A stretch of 64,000 nt of DNA from Trema orientale. Lineage: Eukaryota; Streptophyta; Magnoliopsida; Rosales; Cannabaceae. The stretch lies in the NCBI GenBank assembly GCA_002914845.1, contig JXTC01000019.1, positions 1,124,912 through 1,188,911 on the forward strand. Reading direction: 5' to 3'. Position 1 is the stretch's first letter. Every line of letters starts with the position of its first letter. The notes under the pieces were generated by a model. That model did no database searches. It saw only the letters and a list, made by a program, of their open reading frames with translations, and was not told where the DNA came from. Position numbers and translations under genes: made by a program. Below are positions 23,201 to 34,361 of this stretch, in pieces.

Positions 23201-25400
23201 GTATCAACACATGTGCCAAGTGAGTTGTCACTATTTAATTGGTGTATTAAAACTTACCACAAATGAATTCAATACCATTCACCAATTGAATAGTAACAAC
23301 TTATTTACTATATCTGTTGGTATTAAAAATTTGATAAATTATTTGATATACTTAACATTATTTTTTAATTAAACATGTCAATTTTAGCCCAAATAAATTA
23401 GCACGTCTAAATACGTGGATTGAAACGATACGAAAACACACAATGACACATTCCATCATAGACTAATGGGTCATACTAAACTAGTGATTTTTCTCTTTAG
23501 GCACTACGACTAAAAGGTAGGTTGTATTTGGTAGGGCAGCTCACAGAGTTATAAGACTTTCCCTCTTTCAATATTTTCTTTTTTTTTTTTTTTTTTGAAG
23601 AAACTCTTTCAACATTTTCGTTACAACCATAATAATGTGTTAATTACCAAGAGAGCCATGGACTACGGTAAATCAAATCTACCAGAAAAAAAGACAAATG
23701 ATAGTCTTTTCATTTAACGACAACTATGGTACTACCTTCATTGCCTGCAATAGAAAATCCTGGCTTTTGGACTTATCCTCCAAGTTGTGTCGTTTTTGTA
23801 CAAGTCTGGTTACTAAGGCCCATTTAGAAACTAATCCTCCCAGAGAGAGACCCCAAGATATGACAAAGGCGCACATTCAGAAAAGTAAAATAAAATAAAT
23901 AGAGAGAGATCGATAAAATATGATTTGTCCTAATCATAGCATGTGGCAGCAATCACAACAAAATAAAATTTTATGAGGCAATTTTTTTTTTCCCAAATGC
24001 CTTAAACCCCACAATTGATCATTGTTTTTAGCTGCAAATTAAAAATTAAACTATTAAAGAAAAGGGCCCTCTCTAAGTGTGTTTTATATGCAGTTATTGA
24101 ATATTGATGTTTATGGTTTTGATTCTGAATGGTGTTTTGTCCAATTCTAAATGGTGTTTTTGTTCATCTAAACTTAGGATTAAGAAAGGGAAACCTTTTT
24201 TGGACTATACTTTCTACCCATATGGTGTCTCCATCATTGTGGTTCTTTGTTTATTGGTAAGAAAAGGAAAAAAGCGATTATTTATATTGGTGACATGATA
24301 ATCATGAGAAATTATTAAGAGAGCTGTCTCAGATGCGTGCATATAAAAAGAATGTCTTTACATTTTTTTTAAGTGACAAAGTTGATCAAGATGGAGGGAA
24401 AAATTTTTAAACTAAGAGTGAAAAAAAATAATAATAAACCAAAACAAATAGGATTTTTTTAAAAAAAATGAAAAAAAAAAATAAAAAAGGGTTAAAGAAC
24501 TTTGCAGTTGTAAAGTGGAACCTCAAGCATCAACAGGGTGGCATATGACTATCTAAAAGACGTTTGACCACTATATTAGTCTCACTTTGCTATTTTAACA
24601 GTTCATATTTATGTTACATTTTTTAAACAAATAAACATTAATATTACTGGGTAAAAATTATCAGATTAATGTTACTGTTGTAGTTTAGTTTAAATCTATT
24701 TTCATGAAACCCGGACTGACTTGACAGAATCTTGTATCTCCCTGACAATTGCATATATAAAAGAAAATAAAATAAATAAAATAAAATAAGCCCGACAAAA
24801 ACATTTCGCCATTTATTATTTCTTTTAGAAAATTGTTTGAACATGTGTCAAACCAAACAAAACCCAAAAGAAAAAACCTTGAATAATACATGTTCTATAT
24901 CATACCGAATTTGAATCTGTAACTCCTTACCTGCATCAGGTGGAAAAACATCAATTATGACCCTACAAACCCAAAATGTGACCCCAAAATTGGGTATCCA
25001 AATATTTAACTTTTATTTAATGAAAAAAAAGAGAGGAGAGATTTTAACTTCATGGTTTCCCAACTAACAAATGCTTTCAACTGTAAACATATACCTTGTA
25101 ACTATCACTAAGTGTGATGTTTGGTAACCTAGTGTTAAGTGTGTCAGGTGACTATGAGGTCCTGAATTTGAGTTTGGAAGATACGAGAAATGTTAAATGT
25201 ATTCTCTTTTTCACTTTTTAATTTTATTGTCTGACGTGTGGATTTTATTATCCAGTTTAATAATTTAATAATATAACAAATCATAGTGAAATCTACGTGT
25301 CAAGGACTCAAACACTGAGATTAAAAAAATGCAAAAAGAGTGTAAAAAAAAAATGTTACTGACATTTCTCCGAGATATATTGTTAGGGTCATGGCAATCT
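20286..25400. other. Long intergenic region, part 1
   Basis: Begins with the 3' UTR of the oxidoreductase gene. The rest is AT-rich with no coding sequence I can support. A degenerate stretch rich in GCATGAC/GGCATGAC words lies at about 22760-22970, suggesting an old repeat. A weak TIR-like unit lies at about 23166-23355 (TATCCCAACTAGTTTACC against its mirror). Confidence 0.4.
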
Positions 25401-25412
25401 AGGGGTCTTCTA

Positions 25413-25537
25413 CACTTGTCCTTCTCTAATAGGTGCTTTTATAGAGCCCAGTTGGGGGATCATCATGAAAGACAGCACTTGTCCTTCTCTAATAGATGCT
25501 TTATAGAGCCTAGTTGGGGGATCATTATGAAAGACAG
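25413..25537. repeat. 63-bp tandem duplication
   Basis: Two copies of a unit starting CACTTGTCCTTCTCTAATAG (25413 and 25476), differing by four substitutions and a one-base loss. Both end in ATGAAAGACAG. It is not part of a recognised gene. Confidence 0.9.
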
Positions 25538-25599
25538 TTTTAGATTGTTATGGTAACAACCTGCTAAAGAACTGGTTATCTCTGATCGCTCCTTGTTAA

Positions 25600-28304
25600 T
25601 CATTTTCTTTAGCAAAATAAAAATTGTAGATCTTGCATATTCTGATAGATATAAAAAAATATCAGGGGACCCTTCACGAGAAACAAAAGGGGACCAATTA
25701 TATTAACATTAAGTTAAAGATAGTTTTAGTATCCGCTTGTTTGTTCACTTATGTTTTTTTATTATAAGCCTGATAGTACTAAACAGTACGACATTACATA
25801 TTTACATGATAATCATGTAATTACAGTTGTTTCTTTTTTAAATAGAATATTCCCTGTGTCCGGTGAAAAACAAGTTGTTCTAAGTTTCATTTTAGTAAAT
25901 GATTTTTGCTTGTAACACTATATTCCTCTCCCAACACTATTCGTATGACTTTGAATCAAGGAGTAGGTTCAACACTCTTTTTCAGTAGTTTTTTTTTTTT
26001 TTTTTAATTTCGCCGTGGTTTTGGAAATTATACGGCCCGTGTTCAATTCACAGAGATAATTAGCGATTTTCCAGCAGAGGAAAAAGGTTTTTTCTTTTTT
26101 GGGGAAAAAAAAAAAAGAAAAAGAAGAAGAAGAAGAAGTTATGATTAGTGATTAGGCTTCCTATATAGGTGCGGGACCCTATTACCGGAATTTCAAACAC
26201 TTTTCCTATGCGTTGGTTAATGGTTTAGGTCTTCTCTACCCTGTAAAATGGGCCTTCCATTCCATTTATCTTTTGGCTAAAAGTACATCCTCCCTACTTG
26301 GCTTGGCCCCACATCATCATTGTCGTCATCTTCTTCTTCTTCTTCTTCTTCTTCTTCTTTTTCTTTTTTTTTTTTTTTTTGTGGTAAATGCTTAAAGATT
26401 TACTAATTAAGAGACCAGTATTGACCACCATAGATTAAAAGATTTATCTTTGTCTTATAAAAAATTTGTGTCTCAAAGTATAAATGGTTTAACTACTATA
26501 CTATTGAGTGATTTGTCATAGTAGTTGAGAGTCTACCTAATGATTGGACGTTCAAAATGGGATTATGTATAGTTTAATATGGATTAAGTTCTTTAACCTT
26601 TGCCATTTGAGCCTTTGTAGAAACTCATGTAGTCATGTCTAAAGAGAAATACCATATTGATGATTGATCGCCTCCTTTCATCTCATTTTCAATAAAATAA
26701 AAACAAAAGAATAGTTTTATTGCTTATAGGGTTTTTACTGGTCCATTCATGGGTTTTAATTTTTGGTTTAACCTTTTAGTAGCTTCTTTTAGCATGGGAC
26801 TTAGCCAGCTAACCAGGTCACATGCACACATTGTCACACTAATCAGTCTAATCTCTAACTAAAAAATTACTCTAATTGATTTATTAACTAATTCAAAACT
26901 TACTCAATTAAGAATGTCAATGCTATGTTGGATTATTTTAAGTTTTTTTTTTCTCGGAATAATTTAAGTTTCATTTGTCATACTGTGACGCATTCTTACT
27001 AATCTTACATTTTTTTTTTTTTTTTGGGCTGAGAGACTAATCTTATATGGTTGACTAGTGGATAACATTTTTTTATGGATATAATAAACCATATTTATTA
27101 CTCCTAAAACAAGGCACTAATTTATTATGGGTAATATAAATTAGAAAAACAATCGTGACAAATTCATTTTTTTGGTCCGAAAAAAAAATAATTATTACAA
27201 AGAAAGTCATCCAAAGACAATCTCAAAGGACCAAAAAGGCAGCCACGCAGAAATTAGGGGTCAACTATTGTACATTCGGACCGCCTGTTAAAAAGTGAAA
27301 AACATAAAACAATAATTCCGACGACCAAGACTCGTTTGTCGTTTCAGACTATTTCTAGACTTTCATCTACTGTGGCCCGTGCGAACGAACCGCATGTCTT
27401 TCGCCAGTGAAATTCAGCCACGTCAACATACATGGCTTTGACCTTCATTGACCTAAGCGGTCAAATTCTTTATCCCATGTCATGTTCACACGTGGCCAAT
27501 GGTTATCAGAAGCTAACGAGTTAAACTTAGTTTCCTCCACATTTAATGGCAACTTATAACACAGGATTTTCAGAAGGAAAAATGTTGGAAGTCCAAAAAG
27601 GAGGGAACAGGCTATAGCGGTTATATAAATCCACCTGAATTTTCACTTTATAGCTCTAGGCTACATTAAACTATTATTTCATTACCAAGATAAAAGAAAT
27701 TGTGCACAAAATATAAATTATCTATATTTCCATTTCTATAGATACGATTAGAGCTACGTCTAAATGGATTCTTTTGATTGATATGATGAATTTTTCAACG
27801 AATAATGTTCAGCAACATAAATATTCTTGTCTATTAATTTTAGAAAGTTCAGATTCAAAAAAAAAAAAAAAAAAGCAATATCAATAAACAAAACTCATAT
27901 ATATACATATATAAAATATGTAATCTAGTAGGAGGAAACCTCCATAAAAGGATATAGTATATTATCTATGTGAACCCAAAGCTTGACGCATATATGAAAA
28001 GATTTTCTTTTTTCGTTTTAGCTGATTTACTACCATTATTAGTATAATTACCAGTATTACCATATTATTGTTGGAGATGGTATTAAAATTGTGTCTGGAA
28101 ATATTGTGTTGTTAAAGAGCTATATATAAATTATTTAGTAGTTAGTAACTCTCTGTGTTATTTGTATAAGATAATATTACTATTATCAGATGTAGTTCCA
28201 TTTTTTTAAGGAAAGTATTAGGTAATTGTTGTGTACAAAAAATTAGTCATCACAAAAAAGTACAAGTAAGTATCGAGTGTATGCAGTTTGAGAAGTTATA
28301 CTTA
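25600..28304. other. Long intergenic region, part 2
   Basis: No gene recognised. It contains (GAA)n near 26120 and (CTT)n near 26325-26360. The more GC-rich stretch at 27240-27640 has promoter-like words and is listed separately. Confidence 0.4.
27380..27640 (+). promoter_or_regulatory. Promoter-like island without a recognised gene
   Basis: It contains TTGACC/TTGACCT W-box cores (about 27439-27452), CACGTGG (27489-27495) directly followed by CCAAT (27496-27500), and a TATA-like TTATATAAAT at 27621-27630. The spacing fits a plant promoter on the plus strand, but no convincing ORF follows. It could drive a non-coding RNA, be the relic of a lost gene, or be chance. Confidence 0.3.
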
Positions 28305-28310
28305 TGATTT

Positions 28311-28510
28311 GTGAGCTCACTCATTTCTGCTTATAATGTGTGAGCTCATTTTAGTTCTGCTCATATTTTGTGAGCTCACCTACTTCATTCTGCTCACATT
28401 TTGTGAGCTCACTTACTCCAGCCGAATGACGATTTGTGAGCTCATTTTTTTTAGTTAGGTGACGATTTATGGGCTTCTTTTCTTCAGCTAACAAATTGCG
28501 AGCTCATTTT
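28311..28510. repeat. Degenerate minisatellite with a GTGAGCTCA core
   Basis: GTGAGCTCA starts at 28311, 28340, 28370, 28403 and 28436, with a variant (GCGAGCTCA) at 28498. The degraded unit between the last two (ATTTATGGGCTTC) completes a 29-33 bp period of about seven units. The core holds the palindrome TGAGCTCA. Confidence 0.85.
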
Positions 28511-28579
28511 TGTTTGTTCACGAATGAAAGCAACTAGCAATGGGAATATTCAAAATACTGATACGAAAATATATGCGAT

Positions 28580-28990
28580 TTCAACTGCTTCTTTGGATAT
28601 GGATAATTCAACTGACATTAAGATAATTATCGTTTGAATTAAGATAATTAATTCAAATTTAGATAATTGAATAATATTTGTATTTATCTTATTATTTTTA
28701 AGATAATCATGTCACTTGATGCGGGGCATACAGTCGTAAGCGACTAGGAATCTCTTTCTATAAATAAGAGTCCTCACTCACATCTTAGAAAAAAACTAAG
28801 AAAAAATATACTCTCACTTTTTAAATATTCCACAATAATGAACTACAATGGACGTAGGCCATATTTTTTGGACTGAACCACTATAAAATTCGTCCTTTTT
28901 TTTTAAGCAATCGTCACATGCCCTCTGATCGGATTTCGCCTATAAATTTTATTGTTATTTCGTTGATAAAAAATTCGTCAACCATAATAA
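28580..28990 (+). mobile_element. Degenerate copia-type LTR fragment
   Basis: The TATA-like CTATAAATAAGAGTCCTC (28760) is followed by ACAATGGACGTAGGCCATAT and GGACTGAACCACTATAAAAT. These words are typical of the R-U5 region of plant copia LTRs, as far as I recall the family. No intact TG..CA borders, primer-binding site or coding region is seen. It is probably an old solo LTR. Confidence 0.45.
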
Positions 28991-29601
28991 TTACTACTTT
29001 AGAATTTTCATTAAAAAGAGTTAGCTATAAAATTGTTATGGGATAACTGAAAGGAGGAAAAAAAAGGTTATGATCACAAAGGTTGCGGGGATTTTAATCA
29101 AAGAAAAATTTATAACAAAAGCAACTTTTTGAAAAACATCTTGATTATGCTTCTATAAATTAAGCCAGCTGCAAAATAGGTTCCAAAAAAGTAATAATTT
29201 AAAACATCCAGCTACAAACTAGGTAATACAAAAAGCAATATCACTATTTAAAATTTACCAAATCCTAATGTCGGTACTTTTATTAAATTACAACATTTTT
29301 GCACAAAAGCTGTTTTTTTTTAATATTTAAAAAGAAGAAGAAGAAATTAAAAAAAAAGGAATAAGAAGAAAATAGACGAATATAAAACCAAGACCTTCTA
29401 ATTATAATAGCATAATTAACCGTGTAGAAATTGTGAAAACAAATAATGAAGTGTTGAAATGAAAATTGCTTCTTAGCCAAACCATTGGTTAATTTTACTA
29501 TTTTTTTTTTTTTTAAAGGGGATGGGAATGTTTGAATGAACTTTAAATCCCAATATTGAAAATACAAAGATACTAATCATGGTAAGTCTGCAATTACAAA
29601 C

Positions 29602-29880
29602 CAAGGGTTGTTTAATAGTTTTTGCTATAGAACTTTTTCCAGCCTGTGTTTGGTTTATAATTGATTAAGTGAATCCATGACTAATTTTTTTACCATCAAA
29701 TCCTTTAATGTGATTGGTTTATAAGGGTTGTTTAATAATTTTTATAAGTGATTAAGTGAATCCATGACTAATTTTTCACCTTACAAAGCCTTTAATGTGA
29801 TTGGTTTATAAGGGTTGTTCAATAATTTTGCTAGACTTTTGTCCCACCTTTAATATGACTAATTTTTCACCTTACAATTA
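29602..29880. repeat. 87-bp tandem repeat, two full copies plus partial ends
   Basis: GAATCCATGACTAATTTTT occurs at 29671 and 29758, and AATGTGATTGGTTTATAAGG at 29707 and 29794, both with a spacing of 87. Truncated units continue on either side (GGGTTGTTTAATAGTTTTTG and GACTAATTTTTCACCTTACA). Confidence 0.85.
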
Positions 29881-32280
29881 GAGTGATAAGGTAATGGAAT
29901 ATTCAGTAATGTTTAATATAAGTATCTTTGGTGGATAAAAAGACAAAACAAAGTTTATTTCATAGAAACTAGTAAAATACATCATACATGTTTGGGCATC
30001 AAGAAAAGACAGAGTAATATTTGCTTATTAGAAGAGAAAGAGAACTTTCATTCCACCTCAATAATATAGAAAAGGATGGAGTAATGATGTTGTTTTAAGT
30101 CATTGCTTTGTTATGGGGGGTCAAACATACAAAGAATCAACAATTTGATCTAGAGGCGCTTTAATTAATAGTAATCATTAAACATTTAAATATCTTTTGG
30201 TATTGGGGTCAAGATAAGCTGTTACTTAGCTCTCAAATTTAATGTAGCTGTATTGAATGTTGTTTTGGCTTTTTCTTTTTGGGATTTCAAATATTTTCTT
30301 ATTTCGTTATTTTCAATTAATAGAAGACAGAAGCAAAGACGAAGCTGAGGTAATTGTTAAGCTTTAGTTGGTAAAGTAACTATAATATATAGTATTTTCT
30401 TATTTTTCATGTTTTATCTTTGCTGTAATCAAATTAATTTAGTTTATATAATATTTGGTAAAGTACAATTACAAAGATATAATTAATCAATTCAGTAAAC
30501 CTCAACTACTACTTGATTATTTACCTAGAATAATTAGTATTTGGTTGTTAATTTAAGCAGGATTTAAAACATTATATATATATATATATATATTTTAAAT
30601 ATAAAAAAATGAAGGTTATCATTGCATGGCTCATGCGGGTACTCTTTCATCTTTCATCTCTCACCCACCCCTCTTTTGATTTATTATTATTCTTAGATCA
30701 TTACAAACGTAGTTCTCCAAATATTTCAAATTTGAAGAAAATTTCCATTCGTAATAGAGGACCACAAAAAATTTAAATAACAAAGAGAAAGATATATTAC
30801 GAGAGAAAGTAGTTAATGTTTTGGGAATTGAGATGATCTCTGTTTTTGGACTCTTAATTTGAAATGTGTTATTTTTTTTAATTTTTTATATCCAATGCAT
30901 ATTATTTAATTAGACTTAGTATAATATGTATTTTTTTTTTATTGACAAAAAATTCAAGTTTGACCGCTAGAATTTAATATGATGGTTACAATATAGATAT
31001 TATCTTTTAATTCACTTTAAAATTTGTTTAAATATTAATTATAATCGTTAGATTTCATTAAAATTGATTTTCCTTTCAATAAAAAAAATCCATATTGCAC
31101 TCATTCCCATATTTATATTTACGGATACATCGGCAACTACTTCACATATCAGGGTTGGCGGTCTAATGTGGTGGAAGTGACTCGCACTTAGGCCTTATGG
31201 TGAGGAGTTAATAAGCATCCTAACCACTCACCTGTTAGCACGTTGGTCCTCAAATATACGATTGTGACTAGAAGAATGTATATCGTTATATGTGTGTGTA
31301 TATATAGTTTTACATATCTAAATTATCATTTTTATTTGCCCTATTTTTATTAATTTTTCAGTTAATCATTATTTCCATTTGTTGGTGATAAACACCCCTT
31401 TATGTTATTTCACAGTCTAATTTGAGGTCTGGTCTAACCGAATGAGAGTATAGATTTGTTTCAATTTTAAAATTAGAACTAAGTATTGAAATATTGGGAA
31501 TGTGCAAAATGAATGTTATAAATGGAATAATATGTTAAACTATTTGGTATAATTAGGTAATTATGCCTAATTTTTCCCTAAAGTGTTTTTTGTTTTTTCT
31601 TACATTTTTTTTCTTTTTTTTTAAAGTACGACGTTGAACTCTTAAAACTACCTAACCCTTGAAAATAAGCCACTCTTTTGACATTTAGGATATTAAGCGT
31701 TATTTATGATTAGTACTATTTTTTTCCTCCATATACGCAAAATGAAAAATCAATTAATTCATTAATTTTTTTAGTCAAACTATTCATTAATTGTTAATAA
31801 AACTTTACTTATTAACAAATGGGAAACATTGAATTCCTTATCGTGCAAGTTAAACCAAAATTAAATGGGTTACTAAAGTTTTATCTATTTACCTTTGCAA
31901 ATTTTGGATAAGTATAATAAATGCATCTAATTCACTATGGAAAATTTAGTCTTTAAAAATTTAATTTCAATTTTTACAGTACATTCACATTGGAAAATTA
32001 AAAAAAAAAAATTTCCTTATTGAGAAATTTTCCAAAAGCGAAAATAGATAGAAAGATGTGGAAAGTAATAACGACTTTAAGAAAATGTCATTAAAGTAGG
32101 TGGCGCGAAATCAACGACTTCTTACATAGTCTTTATTCAACTGAAACCGTTTCCCGCAATTTTCTTTTTCTTTTTTTTTTTCATTTTTAAACCATAAATT
32201 GATTTAATTAACAGATGACTATTTAATATAATTATTAATTTTTTCTCAATAAAAATATTTATTATTTCTTCAACTTCATC
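29881..32280. other. Long intergenic region, part 3
   Basis: Very AT-rich with poly-A/T tracts and a short TA microsatellite near 30573. I see no gene. The last few hundred bases are presumably the AUG8 promoter. Confidence 0.4.
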
Positions 32281-32286
32281 GTTTCT

Positions 32287-34361
32287 CCTCCTCTCTCTCT
32301 CTCTCTCTCTCTCTAAACAAAGAATTCCCGCCGGAAAGTCGGACTCTCCGATCACCATCGGCCGCCTGTTTCCGTCTCCGGCGATCCTGCCGTCTCGTTT
32401 CGATTCAAATTAGGGGACAGGTCGAGATTCGAGATCTTATAATCCCAAATCCTCGAGCGAATTACAGAGTGAAATTTTAGGTTATCGCTGCAAATTTGAG
32501 TTTTGGGGGTTAGGTTATCTGGATTACTTGGGAGTGTTTGGATTCCGAGAAAATAAGAGAATTTAAGAAGAGAAAAGTTTTGCCGTTAATCGTTTGATTA
32601 ACCAAAAGGTGAGATTTTTTCCTTTTATTGAAGCTTTAAATTTTATAATAAGCATATCTCAATTTCTACAATTATTATTATTATTGTTTTTTTATTGTTC
32701 TAGTGGTGTGAAGTAAATAAACGTTGTTTATTACTGTTTTTACGGCTTTGTCATTTTTATGGGAAATATTTATATACTCTCTAAAATTTGATAAAGCGAA
32801 ATGGGTATTATTTATTTTGTTTGATTTTTTGGTTTTTTCTTTGGGAAATTTTTTGGGTTCGATGAACAATCTCTCTTTTGTTTTGGAAATTTAGCTATGG
32901 AGCGATTACATGAACAGTGAAACACTGATCTTTGTCTTCCATATTAGAGACATGAACCTGTTAAATGTGTTTTATTTATCATGGAAAATCCATTTCAACT
33001 TAAAATTATAATATAGTTCCCTGGTTGTTATTGATTTTCGTTCCTAAGTCTTGAAAAAATGAATACTAGAGTCAAAATGAAAATAATACATTATACAAAT
33101 TTCCCATGTAACTCTGTCTGTGAAATATATTGTTTTGTATGTATTGTATTTTTACTATTTTATTCATATTTTGTGTGTGTGTGTGTGGTGAAGTTCGTAT
33201 AATTTAGACTGTAAAATTCATGGGAATGGACAATGATCTCCCTTCCACGTGGACCTCCTTCTTTCTTGCCATTTCCCCGAGGACATTAGCACCTGCAACT
33301 TCAATCTTCTAATAATTAGTGGAATATAATATATCTGCATACAAACAAAATACACGGATTAAGGGTATTAAAAATTTCTTTCTTAGGTTTCGATAGTTGG
33401 TCGAGTTTGCAAAAAAAAAAAAAAAAGCATTAAAAAATTCCATGAATCATGATAACAATTGATGGCAAGTGATCCCAAGATGGCTTTGTCTTTCATTAGA
33501 GCTTGTTTGTGAAAGTTTTGATATACTTCCATTGAATTCACTTTCATGAAAGTGAAGAGGAAAGGGAATAGGGCTAAGTGGGGTTGTGTTTAGAGTAAAC
33601 CAATTTCCAGCCTAGCCGACCATGGCACTCCCGTGAGAGGGACAAAAGAAAAGAAAAGAAAAAATAAATAAAAAAGAATCCCTTTATCCTGCGCACCTTT
33701 TTTTTCAACTTATCCTACACCCTCTCTCTCTCTCTTTCTCTGTCTGTCTTTCCATCCTTCCTTCCCCTTAGTCCACTCTCCCAGTATCACCACCAATTGC
33801 TGAGGGGACCCCTACCCTGTAATGGCAGTTTATGGGTAACAAAAGCCAAACCTTTAATGATAACTGTTTGTGCACGTTGTGGCATTTCCCGCAATTCTCT
33901 GTGACCCCTGTAACCCTGTTTTTACCATATGTCGTTTAACCTTTCTCTAACCACCTTCTCCTCCTTCCCATGGCCTGATCTACTCGGATTCGGGCTTATC
34001 TTGAGGAAAGAACAATACCCATTTGCGTCTATGAGTTGTAATTCTGGTATTGATGCTCTACCAGATCTGTGGCTCTGTAAAGATGTATGCTTTTTCATTT
34101 TTCATTTCATTTTGCCTTTTTCTTTTCAGGCGGTTTATTCTTTGCTTTTCTTTTCTTTTCTTTTTCCCCTGACCTCATTTGCATCTTACTTTTCTTGTTT
34201 ATGGCAGATTTATAACAGAGAAAAGGATCTTCTTTTTTGAGGTGCTTGTGTTATGCCACTGAATGCGGAATACAAGAAAAGCTTAGGCTTTCAGATAATG
34301 GTGGTGGTTCAGCTTTTGTGATTGGTTTCTTATCAATGTTGTCTTGTTTGGATAGTGTTTG
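32287..34361 (+). promoter_or_regulatory. AUG8 5' UTR with a leader intron
   Basis: A (CT)n run at 32287-32314 precedes a GC-richer block resembling a transcribed leader. It ends in a good donor, CCAAAAG|GTGAGA, after 32608. A plausible acceptor (TTATGGCAG) lies at about 34207, leaving about 155 nt before the ATG. The intron of roughly 1.6 kb is AT-rich with a GT run near 33175 and no ORF of note. Start of transcription and borders are inferred. Confidence 0.45.
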
